A DNA stretch of 64,000 nucleotides. Source: Flavobacterium araucananum. Its GTDB lineage: Bacteria; Bacteroidota; Bacteroidia; Flavobacteriales; Flavobacteriaceae. Position 1 is the first letter of the stretch. Every line of letters starts with the position of its first letter. The translations under genes and the position numbers were made by a program. Shown here in pieces: positions 35,691 through 44,090 of this stretch. Below the pieces are notes generated by a model. The model was not told the DNA's origin and ran no database searches. It saw only the letters and a program-made list of their open reading frames with translations. The stretch covers positions 248,001 to 312,000 of the forward strand of contig NZ_MUGS01000004.1 in the NCBI RefSeq assembly GCF_002222055.1, written 5' to 3'.

Positions 35691-37182
35691 TTTGTTTGAT
35701 TAGGTTAAGTATATTTTTAATGTCATTTAGGGTCGTAAGCGGATTAAAAATGGTGAATTTGAGGTAGAATTCTCCGTTTACTTTGGTGCTGGCAACCAAA
35801 ACTTCTCCACTAAAAAAGAGCTTTTCTTTGATGTATTGATTGACTTCGCAAGAGTTAGATTCCGCAGGTCCATCAAGGTATCTAAACACGAGAACTCCCA
35901 TATCTGAATGGCATAAAAGCTCAAAGTTTTTGTCAGATTCAATGTATTCTGCTGTTTTTTGAGTCGTTTCTATGATAGTATCTGTAAACTGTCCCAGTTT
36001 TTCTTTGCCCATATAACGAAGCGTACACCAAAGTTTTAGCGCATCAAAACGACGTGTACTTTGTATAATCGATTTGTTGATTTGTGCGGGAAGTGCATCG
36101 TAATTTTGTTCTTTTGGATTCAGATAATCAGCGTGATGCTTGATAATATTGAGATGAAGTTTATTTTTTACAATAAAAGCACTACTGCTTATAGGCTGAA
36201 AAAAGGATTTATGATAATCGATAGTAACAGAGTCTGCCAATTCGATTCCGTTTAAAAGATAGCGGTGTTTTTCGCTCAAAAGCAATCCGCAACCGTAAGC
36301 AGCATCAACATGAAGCCATAAATTATGGAGCCCGGCAATAGCAGCAATCGCTTGTAACGGATCTACATTTCCAAAATCTGTAGTACCTGCAGTAGCAGTG
36401 ATAGCGATTGGGATATTTCCTTTTTCTATTTCCTGTGCAATAGCTTTTTCCAGTTTCTCCGGATCCATGCGGTATCTGTGATCGACCCCTACATGTACGA
36501 TGGCTTGCTCGCCAAGACCTAAAATCCATGCATTTTTATGGTTGCTAAAATGAGCTTTGTCGGATACAAAAACTCTAAATTTTGAAGCATCGGGAGGAAG
36601 CCCATCCAATTTAATATTCCATTTTTGATATTCTAAAGCATAATAATCCCTTGCCAACAGCAATCCCATCAAATTACTTTGAGAACCTCCCGCAGTAAAA
36701 ATTCCGTCGCCTTTAGTGTAACCAATTTGCTCACTTGTCCAATCAATAAGTTTGCGTTCCATAAAAGTTCCTCCCGCACTCTGATCATACGTATCCTGTG
36801 ATGAATTGATGGCACTTATCAAAACTTCGGCTGCTAATGCAGGTATTACAACAGGGCAGTTTAGGTGTGCGATATATTCAGGCAGGTGATAAGCGGTTGC
36901 ATGTTTTACATAAAGTTCATCGACTTCGTTCAGTAAGCTTTCGTAATCCGGTAGGGGCGATGCAAAATCTACTGCTTCGACTTTTGTTCTCATTTCCTCC
37001 GGTCTGATTCCGCTAAAAGGTTTTCGATTGTTTTTCAGGAAATTAGAAACGCGTTCCTGTGCTAATTTGACTGCATTGGCGTATTCTGAACCGGAATTTT
37101 GGTGAAATAGGTCTTTGTAAAAATCCTGTTCCGGCAAAAGTCCTTTGTCAGACACTTCTTCATTGATTAGTGTGGTATTCAT
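35662..37182 (-). CDS. PLP-dependent decarboxylase (lysine/diaminobutyrate type)
   Basis: 506 aa. Group II decarboxylase features are seen: YTKGDGIFTAGGSQSNLMGL near residue 160, AGTTDFGNVDP near 265, LWLHVDAAYGCG near 290, and DYHKSFFQP near 325, which contains the PLP lysine. It would turn lysine (or hydroxylysine) into cadaverine (or hydroxycadaverine), the diamine backbone of the siderophore. It precedes the NIS-GNAT fusion with a 29-nt overlap and follows the nitroreductase by 30 nt. Confidence 0.92.
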   Translation of the reverse strand: MNTTLINEEVSDKGLLPEQDFYKDLFHQNSGSEYANAVKLAQERVSNFLKNNRKPFSGIRPEEMRTKVEAVDFASPLPDYESLLNEVDELYVKHATAYHLPEYIAHLNCPVVIPALAAEVLISAINSSQDTYDQSAGGTFMERKLIDWTSEQIGYTKGDGIFTAGGSQSNLMGLLLARDYYALEYQKWNIKLDGLPPDASKFRVFVSDKAHFSNHKNAWILGLGEQAIVHVGVDHRYRMDPEKLEKAIAQEIEKGNIPIAITATAGTTDFGNVDPLQAIAAIAGLHNLWLHVDAAYGCGLLLSEKHRYLLNGIELADSVTIDYHKSFFQPISSSAFIVKNKLHLNIIKHHADYLNPKEQNYDALPAQINKSIIQSTRRFDALKLWCTLRYMGKEKLGQFTDTIIETTQKTAEYIESDKNFELLCHSDMGVLVFRYLDGPAESNSCEVNQYIKEKLFFSGEVLVASTKVNGEFYLKFTIFNPLTTLNDIKNILNLIKQNGNEYHRLN

Positions 37183-37212
37183 AAAAATAGTATTTAGGGG
37201 TTTAGTTATTCT

Positions 37213-37845
37213 TTACTTGAGGTAAATCACTTTTTTAGAGAGCGGCGTTCTTTTCTTTTTAGAAGGTTCGAGATCGTCGGGATAATAACCGAGATAGAGA
37301 AGTCCTAATGATTTTTCGTTTTCTGCCAGATCGAACTGAGCAACATAATCAATCGCAACTCCTTTGGTACTCCAGTAATTGCCAATATTGTAATCGGTGC
37401 AGGTCAGGGCGATATTTTGTACCGCAGATGCTACTGCAGCGATTTCTTCCCATTCGGGGAGATTAATTTTAGTGTTTTGCACCAGGATTATACCAATAAG
37501 ACAAGCGGCATTTAGGGGGTAATTCCTGAGGTAATCGAGTTTTTCTTTTTGGGCGTCTGGGCTTAAATCGTTATAGAAATCCTTATAATAATGCGCCATA
37601 TAATTGCCATATTCTTTTAGATATTTTCCGGTAAAAACAATAAAACGCCAGGGCTCTGTCATTTTATGATTGGGTGCCCAGGTTGCATTAATCAAAATTT
37701 CTTCGAGCAACTTATGAGGTATTTCTTTTTTAATAAAGGCATCTGCGTAGATACTTCGTCTGTTACGAATATTCCTGGATATTTTTTTTAGTTTATCAGA
37801 AGAATCTGATTGCTTGATTTTATTGGGCTTGTCTTTGATTTTCAT
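37213..37845 (-). CDS. Nitroreductase-family flavoprotein
   Basis: 210 aa. The N-terminal RNIRNRRSIYADAFI, HKLLEEILINATWAPNHKMTEPW and the C-terminal GLLYLGYYPDD are typical of the FMN-dependent nitroreductase family. It is the first gene of the siderophore operon, 30 nt before the decarboxylase. Its role there is unclear; it might reduce the ferric siderophore or modify an intermediate. A general NAD(P)H oxidoreductase picked up by the operon is also possible. Confidence 0.85.
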   Translation of the reverse strand: MKIKDKPNKIKQSDSSDKLKKISRNIRNRRSIYADAFIKKEIPHKLLEEILINATWAPNHKMTEPWRFIVFTGKYLKEYGNYMAHYYKDFYNDLSPDAQKEKLDYLRNYPLNAACLIGIILVQNTKINLPEWEEIAAVASAVQNIALTCTDYNIGNYWSTKGVAIDYVAQFDLAENEKSLGLLYLGYYPDDLEPSKKKRTPLSKKVIYLK

Positions 37846-37873
37846 TTTTTTTGAATTTTTTTTAAGAAAATTC

Positions 37874-37932
37874 TTTTTATTTAGATGAAATAAAAATATA
37901 TTTGTAAGTAATTATTATTTAGAATAAATAAA
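37874..37932. promoter_or_regulatory. Divergent control region with possible iron-regulator boxes
   Basis: The 269-nt gap between the nitroreductase (minus) and the oxygenase (plus) is almost pure A/T. TATTTAGATGAAATA (37878 on) and TATTTAGAATAAATA (37916 on) are two similar imperfect palindromes that could be Fur-like sites. TATATTTG at 37897-37904 matches the TAnnTTTG promoter element on the plus strand, though no TTG is well placed. This is suggestive only. Confidence 0.35.
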
Positions 37933-38114
37933 AATAGCACAAAGCAAATGTATAAATTAATATTTATAAAAAAAATAAATCTTAAAAATTTTATACGAAT
38001 GCACGTACATTACTACTTTGGTTTTATGCAGGTATGTTTTTTATTGTATTGATTAATAGTAATTTATTTTTAATGAACCCCTATCTTTTAATAACTAAAA
38101 AACGAATTTTAAAA

Positions 38115-39230
38115 ATGAAATCACAATCAAGTATTGCAGAAGAAAGAGCTGTTGAAACCACTTTAAATTTTGATATTCCTACAAAGCCATTAATCGTAGT
38201 AGTAACGCCTCAGGAAAGGAATATTTTATCGAATGTTGGTAATCTTTTGGTAAAGGCTTTTGACCATTATGAAAATCCGGATTATATAGCAGCGCTGCAT
38301 CTTCACGCTTTTCAATTGCTTCCGGAACGAATTAGCAGAGTCTTAAGTCAGTTTGGAGCTGATTTTTCGGCAAATCAATATGGAGCAATTGTTTTTCAGG
38401 GTCTGTTAGAAGTTGATCAGGATGATTTAGGACCAACACCTCCAAACTGGCAAGGAGCCGATTATGCAAAGTTGAATAAATACGGATTTATTTGTTCGCT
38501 GCTTCATGGCGCGGTTCCTTCAAAACCGGTACAATATTATGCACAAAGAAAGGGCGGAGGGCTATTGCACGCTGTAATTCCCGACGAAAACATGGCAGCA
38601 ACACAAACCGGATCCGGATCAAAAACAGATTTGTATGTACATACCGAAGATGCTTTTTTATTAAATCAGGCTGATTTTCTGAGCTTTTTGTATTTAAGAA
38701 ATGAAGAAAGAGTTCCGTCGACATTGTACTCGATTCGCTCGCATGGAGCTGTAAACCCTATTATGGAAAAATTATTTGCGCCTATTTATCAATGTCCAAA
38801 AGATGCAAATTACGATGATGAGCAAGCAGCTCCCGGACCTACGGCATCTGTTTTGTATGGTAACAGGGAACTTCCTTTTATCCGTTTTGATGCTGCCGAA
38901 CAAATTTTTAATGAAAATGCAGGTCAGACACCCGAAGCTCTTTATAATCTGACCGAATTCTGGAATGAGGCCAAGGAACTTATAAACAGCGAATATGTAC
39001 CAAATTCCGGAGATGTTATTTTTGTAAACAATCATTTATGTGCTCACGGACGCAGTGCCTTTGTTGCAGGACAACGCGAGGAAAATGGCAAAATTATAAA
39101 ATGCGAACGCCGCCAGATGTTAAGGATGATGAGTAAAACGAGTCTGATTCATATGAGGTCTGTAACGCACACCGATAATCCATATTTTATTATGGAAGAG
39201 CATTTAGGGAACATTTTCGATTTGGAATAA
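38115..39230 (+). CDS. Fe(II)/2-oxoglutarate oxygenase, lysine-hydroxylase (clavaminate synthase-like) type
   Basis: 371 aa with the ATG at 38115 (MKSQSSIAEER); the frame is open 27 codons further upstream, but that part looks like A/T-rich leader. The iron triad is His176-x-Glu178 (VHTEDAF) and His311 (CAHGRSAF), with arginines in CERRQMLRM for 2-oxoglutarate. The layout (HTEDAFL, SIRSHGAVNP, PGPTASVLYGN) fits the clavaminate synthase-like group that includes free L-lysine 3- and 4-hydroxylases of Flavobacterium and Chitinophaga. Next to a PLP decarboxylase it could supply hydroxylysine for hydroxycadaverine. Arginine or another amino acid as substrate is not excluded. Confidence 0.82.
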   Translation: MKSQSSIAEERAVETTLNFDIPTKPLIVVVTPQERNILSNVGNLLVKAFDHYENPDYIAALHLHAFQLLPERISRVLSQFGADFSANQYGAIVFQGLLEVDQDDLGPTPPNWQGADYAKLNKYGFICSLLHGAVPSKPVQYYAQRKGGGLLHAVIPDENMAATQTGSGSKTDLYVHTEDAFLLNQADFLSFLYLRNEERVPSTLYSIRSHGAVNPIMEKLFAPIYQCPKDANYDDEQAAPGPTASVLYGNRELPFIRFDAAEQIFNENAGQTPEALYNLTEFWNEAKELINSEYVPNSGDVIFVNNHLCAHGRSAFVAGQREENGKIIKCERRQMLRMMSKTSLIHMRSVTHTDNPYFIMEEHLGNIFDLE

Positions 39231-39280
39231 TTTTTTTGAATTGTACCCAAACAGTTCATTCTGCTTTTTTTTTTAGAGAA

Positions 39281-39313
39281 AAACTTCATCAGTTACAACT
39301 GATGGAGTTTTTT
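39281..39313 (+). terminator. Rho-independent terminator after the oxygenase gene
   Basis: AAACTTCATCAGTT and AACTGATGGAGTTT form a 14-bp stem with one G-T pair and a 2-nt loop, followed by a T run. It lies 51 nt after the oxygenase stop and isolates it from the TssD gene. The surrounding gap 39231-39468 holds nothing else recognisable. Confidence 0.85.
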
Positions 39314-39468
39314 GTATTTCTGTCACACAGAGTTTTTTTAGTTAAACATCAGGCAAAAAAAACACCTAAAACCTGTCTTATTCTGATAGTTTAATGTCTT
39401 ATAGTTCCTTTTTTCAGATATTCTTCAGTCTACATTTATTGGATTGTGATTTTCTAAAAAATAGAATT

Positions 39469-41040
39469 ATGACGTCTGCTACATTATTTATGTTTGGAGA
39501 ACAATGGGATTTACTATGGATCAATACCAATTATTTCAGGCATATAGCCTGGGATGGCTCTCCCACAAGCGAAATTATGGGTGGTTTGCTTAATTTTGGT
39601 TTTGTAACGCAGGAAAGAGACGAGGTTTTCCTGCACAATACCACCAAAGCTATTCAACATGAAACCGACCGAATGGAAAAAGGAGAAATTCATTTTTATA
39701 GCAACGGAGATAAAGATCTCCCAATTCGCAAATACAAGTTTAGCGATGCTTACATCATACATATTTGTGTAACATTCGAAACTTACGGACCACATAATAT
39801 GCAAACTGCCATAACACTTTCGCCAGCAATTCAAAATTATGGCAATGGCGATGATTTCATAAAATATTGGCAAGTATCCAGAGTCGAAGCTCAACCGGTT
39901 TATTATAAACCTGAACCGGAGAAAAAAGAAACCCGGGTAAAAACAATCGAACTTAAAACGACTTTAGATTTAGGTTCTGCCAATGATACTTCAGGAGAAA
40001 GTCAGCAAGGAATGTTATATGGTAAAACATACGAATTTAAAGTCGTAGCTTTTACCCAGGAAACTCCAACCGATAAAACGGTAATAAAATGGAGCTACAA
40101 ATACCATAGTTTGTCTGAGAATAAATGGATCGAAAGAGATCTATCTGTAACAGGCGATACGCTCAAGTTTACCCTGAACGAAAAAGACATGTGCGGACGT
40201 TTTGTGTATATTCGTGCTTATATAAAAGATCCCGAAAATGAAGGGGGACTAAAAGTTTGGAAACACAACAGGTTTAGATGGTTTGACAGGATGGTCTTTC
40301 AAGATGGATTAGTTGTTAGAAAAAATAATCCTTCAAAGATTAACCAACATGCAACTTCATTATGTGGCACTGCAGCTCTTTTGTATTTTTACGCTCAAGA
40401 TTTTAAAAATGATTTTTATAACAATTATATGAAGTTCTTTAGAACAGGAGAAATAATAATAAATAGATTTAGATTGACTCCAAATTCTGCTTTGTATGAT
40501 TTCAATCCAAACTTAAGTAATTTAAAATATCCTCATTATGACAAATTTTCTAACGGAAAGCCATGTATACCTCACCAATTAATGCATCAAACAGATTGGA
40601 TCATCTTAGCAGGAACCAGGAGTTCTTCTAATAAAAAATATTTAGGAGAGAAAGGAGAAGACTGGGATGCTATAAATTGGCCTAGTTATATGAGTGATGT
40701 TGCTGTTAATTTATATGGAGCTAGTCTCGTTGCAGATGAAACATTTATTACAACGGGTAAAAATTTTTCAAATAAATTATTAGAGATACAGAAACTGTAT
40801 ATTCAAGGTTGGCATATTATTTTGCTAATAGATTCAGATATGCTAGATGATTCAATAAGTTATTTAGGATGTGCAACTCAGTATCACTGGATTGCTTTTG
40901 AAGGGGATTTACAAATAGATCCAATAAAGGGAGTCTACAGCTTTTCATATTATTGCTGGCAGAACTTAAATATAGGTACACATATACGTAACACCGTTTT
41001 TAATACTAATTTTTATGGATACATCAAATTTAAAAAATAA
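39469..41040 (+). CDS. Evolved TssD (Hcp-like) T6SS effector with papain-like toxin domain
   Basis: 523 aa from the ATG at 39469; 25 upstream codons in frame show no family similarity. Residues 1-140 follow the Bacteroidota TssD tube protein (DGSPTSEIMGG near 29, EIHFYSNGDKDLPIRKYKFS near 73, MQTAITLSPAIQ near 111, YWQVS at 133). Residues 155-275 look like an Ig-like module common in Bacteroidota T6SS effectors (LYGKTYEFKVVAF, VYIRAYIKDPENEGG). Residues 290-523 are the toxin: Cys299 in ATSLCGTAALL and His473 in QYHWIAFEG suggest a papain-like cysteine peptidase or amidase. Its last 26 nt overlap the immunity gene. Base composition becomes clearly more A/T-rich near 40310, where the toxin starts. 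No T6SS machinery genes are in the window. Confidence 0.8.
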   Translation: MTSATLFMFGEQWDLLWINTNYFRHIAWDGSPTSEIMGGLLNFGFVTQERDEVFLHNTTKAIQHETDRMEKGEIHFYSNGDKDLPIRKYKFSDAYIIHICVTFETYGPHNMQTAITLSPAIQNYGNGDDFIKYWQVSRVEAQPVYYKPEPEKKETRVKTIELKTTLDLGSANDTSGESQQGMLYGKTYEFKVVAFTQETPTDKTVIKWSYKYHSLSENKWIERDLSVTGDTLKFTLNEKDMCGRFVYIRAYIKDPENEGGLKVWKHNRFRWFDRMVFQDGLVVRKNNPSKINQHATSLCGTAALLYFYAQDFKNDFYNNYMKFFRTGEIIINRFRLTPNSALYDFNPNLSNLKYPHYDKFSNGKPCIPHQLMHQTDWIILAGTRSSSNKKYLGEKGEDWDAINWPSYMSDVAVNLYGASLVADETFITTGKNFSNKLLEIQKLYIQGWHIILLIDSDMLDDSISYLGCATQYHWIAFEGDLQIDPIKGVYSFSYYCWQNLNIGTHIRNTVFNTNFYGYIKFKK

Positions 41041-41449
41041 AACTATATTTCTTTTTATCCTTATTTTAATGGGATGTAAGAGAGAATATACTTGTAAAGA
41101 GTATGTTTTATCGTATAACTATACTTCGCTTCAAATAGAAAGAATAAATGAAAATGAAATTAAAAATTTGCGATTTTTTGTAAAACGCAATGATAGTATA
41201 ATTAATAAAGGTCATTTAGAAGTCATTGAAAAACTTTCTAAAAATAGAACATTAGTTAAATTTAAATTTTTTAAGGTAGATACAATCTATAAAACGGATA
41301 CTATATATTTAAATTTGAAAAACGCATCACATTACATAACTGGAACAGAAGAAGTTTGTGTCGAAACAACTGTAGGAGCACCTTTTATAAAAGTATATAA
41401 AATTGATGGTGTTGAATTTACAGAAGGAGAAGGTTTTTTGAAAAATTGA
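41015..41449 (+). CDS. Putative immunity lipoprotein 1 (cognate of the TssD-fused toxin)
   Basis: 144 aa. The lipoprotein signal FLFILILMGCKRE has the lipobox LMGC, so the protein is exported and lipid-anchored. The ATG lies inside the toxin's 3' end in another frame (26-nt overlap). A central VDTIYKTDTIYLNLK matches TDTVYKTDTIVISIK in the protein at 43497, its paralogue. No known domain is recognised. An export signal in an immunity protein suggests that the toxin acts in the periplasm, for example on peptidoglycan. Confidence 0.72.
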   Translation: MDTSNLKNKTIFLFILILMGCKREYTCKEYVLSYNYTSLQIERINENEIKNLRFFVKRNDSIINKGHLEVIEKLSKNRTLVKFKFFKVDTIYKTDTIYLNLKNASHYITGTEEVCVETTVGAPFIKVYKIDGVEFTEGEGFLKN

Positions 41450-41456
41450 TACATAA

Positions 41457-41771
41457 TTTAAAGCTGGATACAAATTAATCTTAATGATTGATTCGGATTT
41501 AATAGATGATGATCCAGATTTTTATTTACCAAAAAATCTTTCAATTCAAGAATTAAAAAAAACAATAAAATCACCTTTTGAGTTTGAATATCATTGGATA
41601 GTTTTAGAATCACAAATTATAGAATTTCCTTGGTTAACACGAGAAGGAGAAACAGAATATAAGCTTGATTTTAAAGTATATTCTTGGGGTACTAAAGGAA
41701 AAAAATTAAAACAACAAATTACTTTCGGGCATTTTATAAACAATTTTTATGGATATATTAAAGTTAAATAA
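41457..41771 (+). pseudogene. Displaced toxin C-terminus 2 (orphan tail)
   Basis: Homology to the full toxin begins just after an in-frame stop and 8 nt after the immunity-1 stop, before any ATG: KAGYKLILMIDSDLIDDD matches IQGWHIILLIDSDMLDDS. It continues with EYHWIVLES (the catalytic-His motif), FKVYSWG and ends FINNFYGYIKVK. The ATG at 41484 would give 95 aa, but the similarity upstream shows it is a fragment without its catalytic Cys. It overlaps the following immunity gene by 23 nt. Confidence 0.8.
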
Positions 41772-42276
41772 ACAAACAATTATCCTATCACTATTAATCA
41801 TATTTCTAGGATTTTACATCTTTAAAGGGCTTCATGGAGAACAAGAAGACGAGTCAAAAAAAGATGCTAAAATAAAGGAATGTAAAAATGATCTTTTTGT
41901 CGCTCAAAATATTTATTGGATATATTGTAATCAATATAATTTACACGATTTAGTAAATTTAAATGCTAATATTATTCGCAAAAATAAAATCATAAAAATA
42001 TTTTACAAAAAGAATATGGCAGATAATTATTTTTCTTTTGAATATAGTGATTTAATGAAATCAGATACCATAATGGTAACAATAAAGAACGATATTTATT
42101 ATATCCATAGTTTTGAAAATGATTATTGGATAGGCTATAAGCCACAAGATTGTTACTTAAAAAAGTATAAAATAAATAAAACAGATATAAAAGATAAGGG
42201 TGTTATTTATGAGAAAAAACATTATGATTTATCTCCAACAAATAAAAAAATCTACTTAATTAAAGAAGATTTATAA
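41749..42276 (+). CDS. Putative membrane-anchored immunity protein 2
   Basis: 175 aa. It starts MDILKLNKQTIILSLLII inside the tail-2 sequence in another frame. The first 30 residues form one membrane helix with no lipobox, leaving a soluble periplasmic domain. The ECKNDLFVAQNIYWIY stretch matches the start of the mature part of proteins 3, 4 and 6 (C-x-S/D-x-(F/Y)(I/V)A), so they form one family. The lysine- and tyrosine-rich sequence gives no known domain. Confidence 0.65.
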   Translation: MDILKLNKQTIILSLLIIFLGFYIFKGLHGEQEDESKKDAKIKECKNDLFVAQNIYWIYCNQYNLHDLVNLNANIIRKNKIIKIFYKKNMADNYFSFEYSDLMKSDTIMVTIKNDIYYIHSFENDYWIGYKPQDCYLKKYKINKTDIKDKGVIYEKKHYDLSPTNKKIYLIKEDL

Positions 42277-42279
42277 TGA

Positions 42280-42483
42280 AAAGCCAGACCTACTAAAATA
42301 GTTTTAGAATCACCGATAGTGTGGAATTATACGCCAAAATTTTTAGGCTCAAAGATCGATGAAATTGATTTTAAGGTTTATTCTTGGGCTACAAACCCGT
42401 TTGGTCCTTCTAGATATTTAAAAAAGAAAATAACATCAAATCATTTTATGAATAATTATAATGGATATATCAAAATTAAATAA
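42280..42483 (+). pseudogene. Displaced toxin C-terminus 3 (orphan tail)
   Basis: An open stretch of 67 codons right after a stop and 4 nt after the immunity-2 stop, without its own start codon. KIVLESPIV, DFKVYSWAT and the ending HFMNNYNGYIKIK correspond to WIVLESQII, DFKVYSWGT and HFINNFYGYIKVK of tail 2. The break lies exactly at the catalytic-His region, so the histidine itself is gone. It overlaps immunity gene 3 by 23 nt. Confidence 0.8.
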
Positions 42484-42925
42484 AGTTGTATTAATATTTT
42501 TAATTCTTATAAGTTGTAATAATAAAGATCACAACAATTGTGATTCTTATATAGCTGCCGGAGAAGGATTTTGGATTTCATTTAAAAATTATTCAAAAGA
42601 ATACTCGCAAAAAGACTTAGAAAATTTAAAAATACAGATTAATAGTAAAGATATTAAATATACAAAAGAGGACTTAAAAGATTATTTATATCAAAACAAT
42701 TATAATATAGGTGTCTCTGAAAAAGTATTGCTTAAGGATACTATGGTTATCAGTATCAAAAGTAAAATTATTAAGATATATGATTTTACTAATATTGTTG
42801 AAGAAGGATTTGATCAAAGTCATAATAAAATTCGAGTTTGCCGTTATTGTAAATCTACCGTGAATAATCAAAAAATGGAAGATTATGGTAACAATATTAT
42901 TATAATAGATTTAGAAAAATACTAA
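42461..42925 (+). CDS. Putative immunity lipoprotein 3
   Basis: 154 aa, starting MDISKLNKVVLIFLILISCN; LISC is a lipobox, so the protein is exported and lipid-anchored. After the Cys, NCDSYIAAGEGFWISFK matches the family seen in proteins 2, 4 and 6. A central VLLKDTMVISIKSKIIKIYDF block closely matches LLKDTLTISLKDKIYKIYDF of protein 6. It lies in the same orientation as the others with a 23-nt overlap to tail 3. Confidence 0.7.
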   Translation: MDISKLNKVVLIFLILISCNNKDHNNCDSYIAAGEGFWISFKNYSKEYSQKDLENLKIQINSKDIKYTKEDLKDYLYQNNYNIGVSEKVLLKDTMVISIKSKIIKIYDFTNIVEEGFDQSHNKIRVCRYCKSTVNNQKMEDYGNNIIIIDLEKY

Positions 42926-42938
42926 AGAATAATTTTAA

Positions 42939-42965
42939 TCAAATTACAATGGATATATGAAAATG
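42939..42965 (+). other. Toxin-tail remnant 4 at the immunity-4 start
   Basis: After a stop codon at 42936-42938 the reading S-N-Y-N-G-Y-M-K-M-K repeats the end of tails 3 and 6 (NYNGYIK). The old immunity start ATG-GAT-ATA at 42949 now meets a stop (TGA), and the next gene starts at 42957 in the tail's own frame. Only about eight toxin codons remain. Confidence 0.7.
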
Positions 42966-43442
42966 AAGAAAATCATATTTTTTTTTAGTAACAATTGGTT
43001 TTTTCGTTTTCTATATATTAAAGTAGAAGATTTTAAAAATGAAGCTAAATGTGAATCATCGAAGTTTATTGCAGACGGAGGCAGGATTTATATTGGTTTT
43101 TCCAGGAATATAAGTCATGCTAAAATGATGAGAAAATTTTCTATTGTTTCAATAGGAAAAGATGGCAAAAGAAAACAAATTAAATATCAAAAAAAATTAG
43201 ATGCAGTAGATAAATATTATACAGATAATAAAATTTTAAAATCTGATACTCTTATAATTAAAGGAAACGAAAATAAAGTACAGAAACTCTATGACTTCAG
43301 AAATATTACGACAAGAATAAGAGCGGGAAAAAATAGAGGAAATTATTATTGCAGTCTAATTTACAAAGATAATTTTCATAACGAAGGTCATTATCAGGAT
43401 AATTCTACATCAATTAATTATATATCAATAGATCTTAATTAA
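42957..43442 (+). CDS. Putative membrane-anchored immunity protein 4
   Basis: 161 aa (or 159 aa from the ATG at 42963). The N-terminus KKIIFFFSNNWFFRFLYIKV corresponds to the membrane anchor of protein 6 but is less hydrophobic and three residues shorter. It continues with CESSKFIADGGRIYIGFS, ILKSDTLIIKGNENKVQKLYDF and a late RGNYYCS, each paralleled in protein 6 (CNTSEYVADRDRIWIKL, IYKIYDF, RGNFHCG). It may be a decaying copy. It is in the same orientation as the others. Confidence 0.6.
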   Translation: MKMKKIIFFFSNNWFFRFLYIKVEDFKNEAKCESSKFIADGGRIYIGFSRNISHAKMMRKFSIVSIGKDGKRKQIKYQKKLDAVDKYYTDNKILKSDTLIIKGNENKVQKLYDFRNITTRIRAGKNRGNYYCSLIYKDNFHNEGHYQDNSTSINYISIDLN

Positions 43443-43477
43443 TAAAACTAAGGGCTAATCCTTTTTGTTCTATTTAA

Positions 43478-43522
43478 ACCTTTAGCACTAATTTTTATGG
43501 ATACATCAAATTTAAAAAATAA
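43478..43522 (+). other. Toxin-tail remnant 5
   Basis: Following a stop codon at 43475-43477, 14 codons read TFSTNFYGYIKFKK then stop, nearly identical to the last codons of the full TssD toxin (VFNTNFYGYIKFKK). It overlaps the start of the next lipoprotein gene (43497) in another frame in exactly the same way as at 41015. Confidence 0.85.
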
Positions 43523-43931
43523 CTTAAAAATATTCCTTTTCTGTATTCTATTTATTGGTTGCAAGAATACAGACGATAAAGAATATGTTCTCACAAATCA
43601 ACTACCTATCATTTCTATTGTAAGTAGTACTGAAGCAGAACTAGTAAATTCTAAATTGATTCTTAAGCGCAATAATGCTAATATTGATATAGGTAGCCTC
43701 ATTATATATTCTAAATCTAATAATACGATTGACGTTGAAGTGTCATTAAAAAAAACCGATACTGTATATAAAACTGATACTATTGTTATTTCTATAAAAG
43801 ATAAAAAAATTACACTTTCTGAAATTGAAAGAAAAGGTGTTATTAGCTCTGGAAGACCATTTTTTCTTAGTTATAAAATTAATGGTGAAAAATTTATTGA
43901 TAGAAATGGAGTTTATATTTTACCAAAATAG
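43497..43931 (+). CDS. Putative immunity lipoprotein 5 (paralogue of immunity 1)
   Basis: 144 aa, the same length as immunity 1. It starts MDTSNLKNNLKIFLFCILFIGC with lipobox FIGC. KTDTVYKTDTIVISIK, KEYVL and a late YKINGEKF match KVDTIYKTDTIYLNLK, KEYVL and YKIDGVEF of immunity 1. Its toxin is reduced to 14 codons. It could still protect against toxins of relatives that share the tip. Confidence 0.72.
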   Translation: MDTSNLKNNLKIFLFCILFIGCKNTDDKEYVLTNQLPIISIVSSTEAELVNSKLILKRNNANIDIGSLIIYSKSNNTIDVEVSLKKTDTVYKTDTIVISIKDKKITLSEIERKGVISSGRPFFLSYKINGEKFIDRNGVYILPK

Positions 43932-44042
43932 ATCAAAAGCATCTTTAGTATGTTAAGATCTATATCTTCTATTTAAGCCTTCTACTTGATTCTTACTAAT
44001 AGTTTAAGGCAATAACGTTGTGAGACTTATGATTATTTTATC

Positions 44043-44090
44043 ATGAATACATCAAATCATTTTATGAATAATTACAATGGATATATAAAA
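44043..44090 (+). other. Toxin-tail remnant 6
   Basis: M-N-T-S-N-H-F-M-N-N-Y-N-G-Y-I-K copies the end of tail 3 (TSNHFMNNYNGYIK). It is in frame with the next gene, so the longest open frame (44043 start) wrongly joins the toxin tail to the immunity protein; the ATG at 44091 is the better start. Confidence 0.8.

Noticed and set aside
41484..41771. Independent 95-aa gene
   Set aside because: Homology to the toxin extends upstream of the ATG to an in-frame stop, so this is a truncated toxin end rather than a gene with its own start.
42963..43030. Frameshift in the membrane anchor of immunity 4
   Set aside because: Another frame gives a more hydrophobic helix, but comparison with immunity 6 shows a clean in-frame loss of nine bases, so no frameshift is needed.
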